Source: Candidatus Competibacteraceae bacterium (GTDB taxonomy: Bacteria > Pseudomonadota > Gammaproteobacteria > Competibacterales > Competibacteraceae). From it: DNA of 12,548 bases. The stretch is from NCBI GenBank assembly GCA_012032855.1, contig JAAUQA010000041.1:1-12548 (forward strand), read 5' to 3'. Every line of letters begins with the position of its first letter. The first letter of the stretch is position 1. A model generated the notes under the pieces. The model saw only the letters and a program-made list of their open reading frames with translations, had not been told where the DNA came from and made no database searches. The translations under genes were made by a program, and so were the position numbers. This document shows, piece after piece, positions 1 through 7,702 of the stretch.

Positions 1-216
1 GGTTGTCCCGTCATTATTTTTTTCGGGCTTTATCGGGGCAGCAATCGCTATGACATCCACTTCGAGCGCTTGGCCGATGTCATAACTTTGGATCGCGCCT
101 GCCGTCAGCAGCAGCTCCAGCACTGGGCGCAGCGCTACGCTGAACGATTGGAACATTACACCCGCAGCGCACCGTATAATTGGTTTAATTTTTACGATTT
201 TTGGGAAGAGACATGA
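1..216 (+). CDS. Acyltransferase of the lipid A (LpxL/HtrB-like) type, C-terminal end only
   Basis: The frame is open from base 1 to a TGA at 214-216 and encodes the last 71 residues of a protein that starts outside the window. The tail contains an Arg-rich stretch ending in RSAPYNWFNFYDFW. This is the usual C-terminal signature of predicted acyltransferases related to lauroyl/myristoyl lipid A acyltransferases, often found with aryl-polyene or other lipid-modification genes. Such enzymes act at the inner membrane and transfer acyl chains from acyl-ACP. The catalytic HX4D motif would lie upstream and cannot be checked. Its stop overlaps the start of the next gene in an ATGA, which suggests translational coupling to the transporter gene. 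The family call rests on one motif and is fairly secure; the substrate is unknown. Confidence 0.72.
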   Translation, partial: GCPVIIFFGLYRGSNRYDIHFERLADVITLDRACRQQQLQHWAQRYAERLEHYTRSAPYNWFNFYDFWEET

Positions 217-1798
217 AACGTTTCACCGGTCTGTTGACGGCCCTGAGTCTATTGTTAGTGACGACTGGGGCGCTGGCGGCGACACCAAAAGACACCTTAG
301 TGATGGCTCATGCCATCGACGATATCATCACCCTGGACCCGGCGGAGATCTTCGAGTTTTCCGGCACCGAATACGCCGGCAACACCTATGAGCGTTTGAT
401 CGGCTATGACGTGAACGATGTGTCGCGTCTGCACGGCGTGATCGCCGAGGATTGGACCGTTTCCGAGGACGGCAAAACGTATACTTTCCGCATCCGCTCC
501 GATCTGGTGTTTGCCTCCGGCAATCCGCTCACTGCCGAGGATGTCGCTTTCTCGCTGCAGCGGGTGATTCGGCTCAACAAATCGCCGGCATTTATTCTCA
601 GCCAATTCGGTTTTACCGCCGACAATGTCAAGGCAAAAATCCGCGCTGAAGATGCCACGTCAGTGGTGCTGGAAACTGATCAAGCCTATGCCCCGACCTT
701 TCTGCTGTATTGTTTGACCTCTACAGTCGGTTCAGTAGTCGATAAAAAGACGCTTCTCGAACATGAACAAGATGGCGACCTAGGACATGGCTGGTTGCGT
801 ACTGCCTATGCCGGTTCCGGGCCTTTCGTCTTGCGGCAATGGCGGCCCAATGAGGTGTTGGTGCTGGAACGTAACGATCAGTATTGGGGCGAACAGCCGG
901 CGCTCAATCGGATCGTCATCCGTCACATTATTGAGCCCACCACCCAGCGGTTGTTACTGGAAAAAGGCGATATCGACATTGCCCGCAAACTCGGTACCGA
1001 TCAATTGCAAGGATTAAGAGATAATCCGGCGATTCGGATTCGTCAGGGCGAGAAAGGCGCTCTTTACTATTTGGGACTCAATCAAAAAAATCCTGATCTT
1101 GCCCAATTGCCAGTGCGCCAAGCGCTGAAATACTTGATCGATTATCAGGCCATTGCCGATACTTTGTTGCAGGGCCGGTTTACTGTGCATCAGGCGTTCT
1201 TGCCGAAAGGGTTTCTTGGCGCGTTGACCGATACCCCGTTCAGTTTAAACGTGGAAAAGCCAAGGCTCTATTGGCAGAAGCCGGGCTAGCTGATGGATTT
1301 AGCATCACCTTGGATGCGCATAACGGCGCGGAGGCGATGGAGATTGCCCAAGCCATTCAATCCACCTTTGCCCAAGCCGGAATCATGCTGGAAATCCTGC
1401 CAGGCGACAATAAACAGGTGCTGACCAAATATCGGGCGCGCCGTCATGACATGATTCTGGGCCGTTGGGGACCGGATTATCAGGACCCGCACAGCAACGC
1501 CGGCACCTTCGCCAGTAATCCGAACAATGCCGATGACGCCTCACGCAAAACACTGGCTTGGCGCAATGCCTGGGATATTCCCGAGATGACCCGTGCAACT
1601 GCCGCTGCCGTGCTGGAACGCGATGCCGCTGGGCGTGCGCAACAGTATCTGGAGATACAGCGCGAACATCAGCAGAACGCGCCGTTTGTCATTTTGTTTC
1701 AGGAGATCGAAGTTATTGCCGAACGCGCCAACGTACAAGGATTCGTGATTGGTCCTTCGTTCGATACCAATCGGTATGCCGGAGTCAGCAAGGATTAG
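213..1798 (+). pseudogene. ABC transporter substrate-binding protein, peptide/nickel family 5, frameshifted
   Basis: The ATG at 213, preceded by GGAAGAG at 204-210, begins a clear lipid-free signal peptide: MKR, a hydrophobic core, then GALA with cleavage after residue 22. The mature protein has the family 5 (SBP_bac_5, DppA/OppA-like) pattern: an early LDPAEIFE region, LIGYD, WTVSEDGKTYTFRIR, the SGNPLTAEDVAFSLQR box, GSGPFVL and the C-terminal RYAG. It would bind a solute, perhaps a peptide, in the periplasm for the permeases downstream. The frame stops at 1287-1289 after an out-of-frame tail. The correct C-terminal half continues in another frame to TAG at 1796-1798. Adding one A to the AAAA run at 1255-1258 restores a continuous 528-residue protein, normal for the family. 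It is either a real frameshift or a sequencing error. The domain call is firm; the ligand is unknown. Confidence 0.88.
1255..1258 (+). other. Frameshift site in the substrate-binding protein gene
   Basis: The run GGAAAAGCC should read GGAAAAAGCC to keep the family sequence NVEKAKALLAEAGLADGF in one frame. One base is missing from the A run. The frame change would need a -1 slip, but the heptamer here is G GAA AAG, not a strong X XXY YYZ slippery site, and I saw no stimulatory hairpin directly after it. Confidence 0.8.
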
Positions 1799-2837
1799 CC
1801 ACTTAACCACCGGCAGTAACGCCGCAGTACAGACGCTGCATAAGCTTTCGAGCCTGCTGGTTACCGTTGCAGTAACGTTCCTGGGGTTATTGCTGGTCAC
1901 TTTTTTGATTGGGCGGGTGGTTCCCGTAGACCCGGTTCTAGCGGTGGTTGGGGATCGCGCTTCTGCAGAAGTCTATGAGCAGGCTCGTTTGGCGATGGGT
2001 TTGCATTTGCCGCTCTGGCAGCAATTTTGGCTGTACGTCAAAGACGCACTCAGTGGCGATTTCGGCGTTTCCGTTCTTACCGCCAACTCGGTGCTGGACG
2101 ACATCAAGCGGGTATTTCCGGCCACCCTTGAGCTGGCTACTCTAGGAACCCTGATCGGGGTTGCGTTAGGGATTCCGTTAGGAGTGATCGCTGCCGTTCA
2201 TCAGGGTCGCTGGCCGGATCAAGCCATTCGCTTGGTCGGGTTACTGGGTTATTCCGTGCCGATTTTCTGGCTGGGTCTGATGGGGTTGTTGTTATTCTAC
2301 GCCCGCTTGGATTGGGTTGGCGGACCGGGACGGCTGGATATCGCCTACGAGTACCTAGTCACGCCGGTCACCGGTTTGCTGTTGGTCGACAGCCTGCTAG
2401 CCGGTGAGTACGCGGTGTTTCGCAACGCCCTCAGTCATCTCGTATTACCGGCTGGGCTGCTGGGCTATTTCAGTCTCGCCTATATCAGCCGGATGACCCG
2501 TTCCCTGATGTTGGAGCAACTCGGTCAGGAATACATCATCACCGCCCGCGTCAAGGGCCTGAGCGAAACCCGAGTGATTTGGCGCCATGCGCTGGGCAAT
2601 GTACAGGTTCCGCTGATTACGGTAGTCGCGCTATCCTTTGCTAATCTCTTGGAAGGCTCGGTGCTGACCGAAACTGTTTTTGCTTGGCCTGGTTTGGGGC
2701 AGTACATCACCTATTCTTTATTGAATGCCGATATGAATGCCGTGCTGGGAGGCACTCTGGTGGTGGGGGCTGTGTTTATCGGACTTAATCTGTTCTCGGA
2801 TTTTCTGTATCGGCTTCTGGACCCCCGTGCCCGCTGA
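1776..2837 (+). CDS. ABC transporter permease, DppB/OppB type
   Basis: This inner-membrane permease of the dipeptide/oligopeptide family would pair with the DppC-like subunit at 3953. With the ATG at 1776 it has 353 residues, typical for DppB. The first membrane helix is near residues 28-48 and is followed by a periplasmic segment with the usual VDPVLAVVG and ARLAMGLHLPLWQQF features. Further helices lie near 120-142, 154-175, 222-238, 280-300 and 324-344. The cytoplasmic EAA loop that contacts the ATPase is visible near residues 252-282 (ITARVKGLSETRVIWRHAL). The C-terminal LTETVFAWPGLGQYI box is conserved. The start overlaps the preceding gene by 23 bases and has no good ribosome-binding site, so coupling or the alternative TTG at 1749 is possible. 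No ABC ATPase gene is in the window. Confidence 0.93.
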   Translation: MPESARISHLTTGSNAAVQTLHKLSSLLVTVAVTFLGLLLVTFLIGRVVPVDPVLAVVGDRASAEVYEQARLAMGLHLPLWQQFWLYVKDALSGDFGVSVLTANSVLDDIKRVFPATLELATLGTLIGVALGIPLGVIAAVHQGRWPDQAIRLVGLLGYSVPIFWLGLMGLLLFYARLDWVGGPGRLDIAYEYLVTPVTGLLLVDSLLAGEYAVFRNALSHLVLPAGLLGYFSLAYISRMTRSLMLEQLGQEYIITARVKGLSETRVIWRHALGNVQVPLITVVALSFANLLEGSVLTETVFAWPGLGQYITYSLLNADMNAVLGGTLVVGAVFIGLNLFSDFLYRLLDPRAR

Positions 2838-2861
2838 CCGACCACTCCTTGTTTAAATTTT

Positions 2862-2868
2862 AGAGAGA
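2862..2868 (+). promoter_or_regulatory. Ribosome-binding site of the receiver-histidine kinase
   Basis: AGAGAGA lies five bases before the ATG at 2874 and follows the dppB-like stop by 24 bases. It shows that this gene has its own translation start, whereas the following permease gene depends on a stop-start overlap. Confidence 0.55.
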
Positions 2869-2873
2869 TCGTT

Positions 2874-3953
2874 ATGAGCGTTCGCGAAAAAATACTGATC
2901 GTCGACGATAACCCAACTAATATCGAGATACTTCAGGAATATTTGGAAGACAACTACGATCTGGAAATCGCCTCCTCAGGCACGGAGGCGCTGGAAAGAG
3001 CCGCCACCTTCCAACCCGCGATTATCTTGCTGGACATCATGATGCCCGGTATGGACGGTTACGAAGTGTGCAAGCGGATCCGCGCCACCCCGAGTCTGGC
3101 GCATATAAAAATCATCATCCTGTCGGTCAAGGCCATGCTGTCGGAACGCCTGGAAGGCTACACCTCAGGCGCCGACGATTACATCACCAAGCCGTTCGAA
3201 GAAGAAGAGCTGCTGGCCAAGGTGCGGGTTTATTTACGGCTGAAATCGGTCGAGGAGATGAATGAGCTCAATAGCAACCTATTGGCCATGCTCAGCCACG
3301 AAACCCGCACCCCGTTGACCAGTATTTTGATGCCCGTGGAAATATTGTTGGCCGACCACACCATGGACGCCGATAAACGCAAAACGCTGCTCGGCATCGT
3401 GTATGACGGCACCAAAAATCTGCAAAAACTGTTCGATAAAATCTTTTTATTGAACACGCTGAAAACCGGTACTGCCAGCTTTGATTTTGTCCAAACGGAT
3501 CTGTGCGAGTTGATTAACACTGCTATCGGCACGCTCTCGACAGCGGTTGCAGCGCGTGAGATCAGTATTGAGCCACAGCTACCGGAAACCTTGTTGGTGA
3601 GAATGGACCGCCAGAAAATCCAGAAAGTCATTGAGGCGATTTTGGACAATGCCGTTCGCTTCAGTCCGGTGGGTAACGCGGTGCAGATTAACGTATTCCA
3701 GGACGATCAACACGGCGTGGTCACCATTATCGATCACGGCGATGGGATTGATCCCCAGTTTTTGCCGCAGGTGTTCAACGAATTCGCTTGTTCGGATGTG
3801 GATCATCACGGTGGCGGACACGGTTTGAGTTTGGCGATTGCCAAACAAATCGTTGGCTATCATGGTGGCGTGATTGATGCCGACAGCACGCCGCAGGTGG
3901 GGACAACCATTACGCTAAGGTTGCCGCTAGCCGGCCCGGTAGAGCGGGGCTAA
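2874..3953 (+). CDS. Receiver-histidine kinase (REC-HisKA-HATPase)
   Basis: This is a 359-residue soluble signalling protein. Residues 5-122 form a CheY-like receiver with D11/D12, phospho-acceptor D54 in LLDIMMPGMDG, S84 and K106. HisKA follows with phospho-His H142 in AMLSHETRTPL. The HATPase domain has N-box N259 (ILDNAVRFS), G1 D287-H-G-D-G291 and a slightly divergent G2 GGGHGLSL at 313-320. There is no membrane helix and no sensor domain, so input must come through the receiver, as in other REC-HK proteins. The ATG at 2874 has AGAGAGA at 2862-2868. The stop TAA shares its last base with the ATG of the DppC-like gene, so it is probably translated together with the transporter. Its position between the two permease genes is unusual and suggests a functional link between transport and the phosphorelay. 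Confidence 0.93.
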   Translation: MSVREKILIVDDNPTNIEILQEYLEDNYDLEIASSGTEALERAATFQPAIILLDIMMPGMDGYEVCKRIRATPSLAHIKIIILSVKAMLSERLEGYTSGADDYITKPFEEEELLAKVRVYLRLKSVEEMNELNSNLLAMLSHETRTPLTSILMPVEILLADHTMDADKRKTLLGIVYDGTKNLQKLFDKIFLLNTLKTGTASFDFVQTDLCELINTAIGTLSTAVAAREISIEPQLPETLLVRMDRQKIQKVIEAILDNAVRFSPVGNAVQINVFQDDQHGVVTIIDHGDGIDPQFLPQVFNEFACSDVDHHGGGHGLSLAIAKQIVGYHGGVIDADSTPQVGTTITLRLPLAGPVERG

Positions 3954-4894
3954 TGCGTGCAGTGCGCACCAGCGCCCGCCGTTACGAACCACGACAACTC
4001 GCCCTGCACGCTTGGTTAACCAGCAGCACACCGGCTTCGGTCCGGCAGGCTCTATTGGGGCGCTGGTGGTCGGGGTGGCTGGTGTTCGCGCAAAACCGGT
4101 TGGCATTGCTCGGTTTGCTTACGGTAGTAGCGTTGTTGGTGGTGGCGGTGTGCGCACCCTGGCTAGCCTACGACTCGCCGCTAACCGCCGACTTATCCAA
4201 TCGACTGCAAGCGCCAAGCTGGCTGCATTGGTGCGGTACAGACGAATTGGGGCGGGATATATTTAGCCGCATCATTTACGGTGCGCGGCTAACACTTTAC
4301 GTGGTGATTCTGGTTGCAATCATTGCCGCACCTGTGGGATTGTTGATCGGCACTACGGCAGGTTATTTGGGCGGATTGTGGGACGCTGTTTTGATGCGAA
4401 TCACGGATATTTTTCTCGCCTTTCCTCGGTTGATTTTGGCTTTAGCCTTTGTGGCAGCGCTGGGACCCGGTATTGAGAACGCCGTGCTAGCAATTGCTTT
4501 GACCGCGTGGCCACCCTATGCGCGCATTGCCCGGGCCGAAACGCTCACGGTCCGCAAAGCTGATTTTATTGCCGCCGCCCGCTTGCAGGGTGCCTCTGCA
4601 CTGCGCATCATTGGCCGCTACATCATGCCGCTGTGTGCTGCTTCGGTTATCGTCAGAGTAACGCTGGATATGGCCGGCATCATTCTAACCGCCGCCGGCC
4701 TTGGCTTTCTCGGTTTGGGAGCACAGCCGCCCCTGCCGGAATGGGGAGCGATGATTTCCGCTGGGCGCAAATTTCTGCTAGACCAATGGTGGGTGGCGAC
4801 ATTGCCCGGTATGGCCATCTTTATCGTTAGTCTGGGATTCAATTTGTTGGGTGATGGATTACGGGATGTGCTCGACCCCCGGCAGAGCCGTTGA
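3953..4894 (+). CDS. ABC transporter permease, DppC/OppC type
   Basis: The second permease subunit of the peptide-family transporter has 313 residues, the normal length. It has a long cytoplasmic N-terminus of about 48 residues, then a membrane helix near 50-72. The typical LHWCGTDELGRDIFSRIIYGAR box at about 91-112 is followed by helices near 116-136, 158-172, 176-187, 229-253 and 282-302. The EAA loop is near 205-226 (FIAAARLQGASALRIIGRYI), and the C-terminal GLGFLGLGAQPPLPEWG signature is conserved. The start codon shares one base with the stop of the kinase gene (TAATG), indicating re-initiation by the same ribosomes. The N-terminus is somewhat longer and more basic than in many DppC proteins, so a later start cannot be excluded. 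The transported substrate is unknown. Confidence 0.93.
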   Translation: MRAVRTSARRYEPRQLALHAWLTSSTPASVRQALLGRWWSGWLVFAQNRLALLGLLTVVALLVVAVCAPWLAYDSPLTADLSNRLQAPSWLHWCGTDELGRDIFSRIIYGARLTLYVVILVAIIAAPVGLLIGTTAGYLGGLWDAVLMRITDIFLAFPRLILALAFVAALGPGIENAVLAIALTAWPPYARIARAETLTVRKADFIAAARLQGASALRIIGRYIMPLCAASVIVRVTLDMAGIILTAAGLGFLGLGAQPPLPEWGAMISAGRKFLLDQWWVATLPGMAIFIVSLGFNLLGDGLRDVLDPRQSR

Positions 4895-4965
4895 GCTGTC
4901 TAGCGCGCATAGGCTGTACTAAATTTATGGTCATTAGTTGCGGCTGCGATCATGAGGTATAGAGC

Positions 4966-7026
4966 ATGGCTACGCCACTCAGGGTACTGATTTTCGAAGA
5001 ATCGGACACGGATGTTGAGTTGGTCCTGCAGGAGTTGCGCCGTGGTGATTTCGAACTTGAGTATGCGGCGTTCGACAACCCGGCGGCTTTGCAAATCGCC
5101 TTGAACGAGGCGGACTGGGACATCCTACTCAGCTATTGCAAAACACCGCACTGCAATAACTGCGATGTCGCCTGCATTTTGCACGCCGCGCGCGACAGAA
5201 ATCTCGACATTCCCCGTATTGTGGTTTGCGAAACAATCTCCGTGGAAGAAGCCGTCGCCTTGATCAAAGCCGGGGTGTCCGATTTCGTGCGCCATGAACA
5301 CCTGGGGCGTCTAGCAGCGGTAGTGGAACGCGAGCTGCGGGAACTGAACAAGCGCCGCCAAGCTCAAGCAGCAATCCAGCAAAGCGAGCAACGGTATAAG
5401 ATGATTTTCGACTCGGTGCCGGTGTCGATTTGGGAGGAGGATTTATCCAACGTCAAAGCCAAGGTCGATGAACTTAAAGCTCAGGGCGTGACCGACTTCA
5501 GGCGTTATCTGGACGAGAATCCCGACGTGGTCCATCAAGCCATGAACATGATTAAGATTCTTGATGTCAATGCGGCCACTCTGGAGTTGTACAAAGCCAA
5601 AAGTAAAAGGGAACTGTGCGATTCGCTGGAGAATATATTTCTGCCCCATGCGATGCCTGTGTTCCGCGAAGCGGTTGTCGCCGCCGCTGAGGAAAGAAAC
5701 TATTTTAAAGGTGAGATGGTTAACTGCACACTGGACGGCGAATTGATTGACGTCATCGTCTCGATGGCCATTCCTACCCAAGTCTCGGAATGCAGGAACA
5801 TGTTGGTCAGCGTGGTGGACATCACCGCCGACAAGCGCACTCAGGAAGCCTTAAAAAGAACTCAACGCGATTTCCGCAGCGTGGTGGTGGAAAACCCATC
5901 CGGAATTCTGATTACCGATGAAAACGGTATGGTGCTGTTCGCCAACACGGCGGCTCAGTCTCTACTCGGACGGTGGGCCGGCGACTTACAAGGACAACCG
6001 TTGGGCTTGCCCTTGGTGCGCGGACGCAAAGCCGAGATCGATATTATCCGCTCGGCCCGGGATGTGGTCGTTGCGGAAATGAGCACCGCCTCTATTGGTT
6101 GGGAAGGCAAACCGTCTTATTTGGTGATGTTGCACGATGTCACGGAGCGCAAGCGAGCCGAAGAGGAACGGCGCAGGGCGGAGGAGGAGATTACCCGGCG
6201 CAAGGAATTACTGGAAGAAACGGTACGCCGTCGAACCGAAGAACTGCTGATCGCCAAAGAGGCGGCGGAAGCGGCCAATCGGGCTAAATCGGTTTTTCTG
6301 GCGAATATGTCGCACGAACTCCGCACTCCTTTGCACGGCGTGCTCAGTTTCGCCCGGTTGGGCATGAAAAAAAATGCGTCGGCCCCTGCCGAAAAACGCT
6401 TGCATTACTTCGAGAAAATCAATCAAAGCGCCGAAACATTGCTGGTATTGCTCAATGATATATTGGACCTAGCCAAGCTGGAATCCGGTAAAACCACCTT
6501 CGAGTTCAAACCGACCGATTTAGGTATGCTGGTCAGCGAGGTCATCAACGAATTTAGCCCATTGGCGGCGGAGCGCGGTTTGAAGATCCAGTTCAACCGT
6601 CCGGTGGAACGGCGTCATGTGGTATTGGATAAGCTGAAAATCATGCAGGTTCTGCGTAATCTACTGAGTAACGCGATCAAGTTCTCCTTGGACGACGGAC
6701 GACTCGAATTCAGTATTGAGCAACGACTTCATACCATTGTCGTTTCCTTGCACGATCAAGGGGTCGGTATCCCACCGAACGAACTGGAAGCCGTATTCGA
6801 TAAGTTCGTACAATCCAGCAAAACGATTACCGGGGCCGGCGGAACCGGGCTGGGATTGCCGATTTGCCGGGAAATCATCGACAATCATAAGGGCCGGATT
6901 TGGGCCGAGAACAACCCGGACGGTGGTTCCACATTCTCCTTCGAAATACCGATGGATATACAATGGTCACTCAACATGCGACCGGGTGTAGGCCACTACA
7001 CTACACTGGACCTGACAAGAAGCTAA
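4966..7026 (+). CDS. Pseudoreceiver-PAS-PAS-histidine kinase with a cysteine cluster
   Basis: This is a 686-residue cytoplasmic hybrid kinase. Residues 5-118 have a receiver fold pattern (LRVLIFEES, then IVVCETISVEEAVALIKAGVSDFV). The phospho-acceptor Asp is replaced by S56 and the conserved Lys position reads R109. C58, C63, C66 and C70 cluster right after the lost Asp, with C88 nearby. A helical linker (about 119-140) leads to one PAS domain (about 141-290) and a second (about 300-393). A charged coiled coil (about 394-440) precedes HisKA with H450 (NMSHELRTP). HATPase follows with N569, DQGVGI at 597-602 and GGTGLGL at 625-631. A 25-residue tail of unknown role ends the protein. GAGG at 4954-4957 is suitably placed for the ATG at 4966. 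The next gene, a response regulator, starts six bases after the stop and is the likely phosphotransfer partner. Kinase and PAS calls are firm; metal or redox sensing is inferred. Confidence 0.93.
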   Translation: MATPLRVLIFEESDTDVELVLQELRRGDFELEYAAFDNPAALQIALNEADWDILLSYCKTPHCNNCDVACILHAARDRNLDIPRIVVCETISVEEAVALIKAGVSDFVRHEHLGRLAAVVERELRELNKRRQAQAAIQQSEQRYKMIFDSVPVSIWEEDLSNVKAKVDELKAQGVTDFRRYLDENPDVVHQAMNMIKILDVNAATLELYKAKSKRELCDSLENIFLPHAMPVFREAVVAAAEERNYFKGEMVNCTLDGELIDVIVSMAIPTQVSECRNMLVSVVDITADKRTQEALKRTQRDFRSVVVENPSGILITDENGMVLFANTAAQSLLGRWAGDLQGQPLGLPLVRGRKAEIDIIRSARDVVVAEMSTASIGWEGKPSYLVMLHDVTERKRAEEERRRAEEEITRRKELLEETVRRRTEELLIAKEAAEAANRAKSVFLANMSHELRTPLHGVLSFARLGMKKNASAPAEKRLHYFEKINQSAETLLVLLNDILDLAKLESGKTTFEFKPTDLGMLVSEVINEFSPLAAERGLKIQFNRPVERRHVVLDKLKIMQVLRNLLSNAIKFSLDDGRLEFSIEQRLHTIVVSLHDQGVGIPPNELEAVFDKFVQSSKTITGAGGTGLGLPICREIIDNHKGRIWAENNPDGGSTFSFEIPMDIQWSLNMRPGVGHYTTLDLTRS

Positions 7027-7032
7027 GGTGCT

Positions 7033-7479
7033 ATGTCTCAACTCACTAGCCATCGTCCTATCGAAATCCTGCTGATCGAAGATAACCCAGGCGACGTTTT
7101 ACTGACCCGAGAAGGGTTAGAGGAAGCGAAGGTCAGAAACAATTTATATGTGGTCAGAGATGGCGTTGAAGCACTGGATTTCCTACGCCGGCAAGGCGAA
7201 TATGCTCAGGCCGAACGACCGGATTTAATCCTGTTGGATTTGAATCTCCCACTCAAGGACGGTCGCGAGGTGCTGCAAGAAATCAAACATGACCCGCACC
7301 TGCGAAGCATCCCGGTGGTAGTGCTGACCACCTCGGAGTCGGACGAGGATATCCTCAGAAGCTATGAGCTGCACGCCAATTGCTATATCACCAAACCGAT
7401 TGATATGGCCGGTTTTATTCGGGTTGTAAAGAGCATTGATGATTTCTGGTTTACTGTAGTCAGACTGCCCAATGCTTAG
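7033..7479 (+). CDS. Single-domain response regulator, Rcp1/CheY-like
   Basis: This 148-residue protein consists only of a receiver domain of the Rcp1 subfamily, which serves phytochrome-type and other PAS kinases. Visible marks are IEDNPGD with E16/D17, phospho-acceptor D69 in [11 protein letters not shown], the T99/T100 pair in VVVLTTS, and K121 in YITKPID. The loop after strand 3 and the FWFTVVRLP ending match this subfamily. There is no output domain, so it probably relays phosphate or docks onto a protein. The start at 7033 follows the kinase stop by six bases, with AAGG at 7025-7028 overlapping that stop. Transcription with the kinase is therefore very likely. The gene is followed by a non-coding palindromic region, so it may close the upstream operon. 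Confidence 0.94.
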   Translation: MSQLTSHRPIEILLIEDNPGDVLLTREGLEEAKVRNNLYVVRDGVEALDFLRRQGEYAQAERPDLILLDLNLPLKDGREVLQEIKHDPHLRSIPVVVLTTSESDEDILRSYELHANCYITKPIDMAGFIRVVKSIDDFWFTVVRLPNA

Positions 7480-7490
7480 GCAATTTCTGT

Positions 7491-7627
7491 CAAAGAAAAT
7501 ACCCGTTTGCTGGTCTTTTGGTCCGGTTTCGGCGTTGCGCCAACAGCGCCATAGCACCCTATGCCGCTGCTTTCGCGCCTTGAAGCCAAACCAAAATCCG
7601 GCGCAATCCGGTATCTTCTTTTCCGGC
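7491..7627. repeat. Long imperfect palindrome (MITE- or BIME-like element)
   Basis: Most of the 223-base gap between the response regulator and the KaiA-like gene is an imperfect inverted repeat about 137 bases long. The outer arms are AAAGAAAATACCCG (7492-7505) and, on the other strand, AAAGAAGATACCGG (7608-7621), matching at 12 of 14 positions. The inner core is a strong hairpin: CAGCG and CATAG at 7544-7554 pair with CTATG and CGCTG at 7559-7569 around a CACC loop, with one mismatch. The arms between are only loosely complementary. It could be a small non-autonomous mobile element, a REP-type repeat or a large RNA hairpin upstream of the kai genes. No transposase is present. The remaining 75 bases before the next gene show no convincing promoter. 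Confidence 0.55.
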
Positions 7628-7702
7628 AATCGCCTCAAATATCTTGAATTCGGCGCTACGCAAAGACGATGCATTCTTCGTTTGCAAGCATGAGTCGATA
7701 GC

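Noticed and set aside
1251..1289. Programmed -1 frameshifting to make the full binding protein
   Set aside because: The site G GAA AAG would need tRNA-Glu to mispair on slipping, no stimulatory structure was seen, and family 5 binding proteins are not known to use frameshifting.
4895..4965. Promoter for the large kinase gene
   Set aside because: The A/T-rich stretch near 4917-4928 gave no -35/-10 pair with acceptable spacing, so no promoter is claimed.
6982..7009. Small alternative hairpins at the end of the large kinase gene (GTGTAG with either of two CTACAC copies)
   Set aside because: The stems are only six base pairs, lie in coding sequence and are explained by a short repeat of TACAC. 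There is no support for a regulatory role.
7472..7693. Open frame of 73 codons after the response regulator
   Set aside because: It lies almost wholly in the palindromic element, starts inside the previous gene's last codons and has no family features or codon-use signal. It is most likely a by-product of the repeat.
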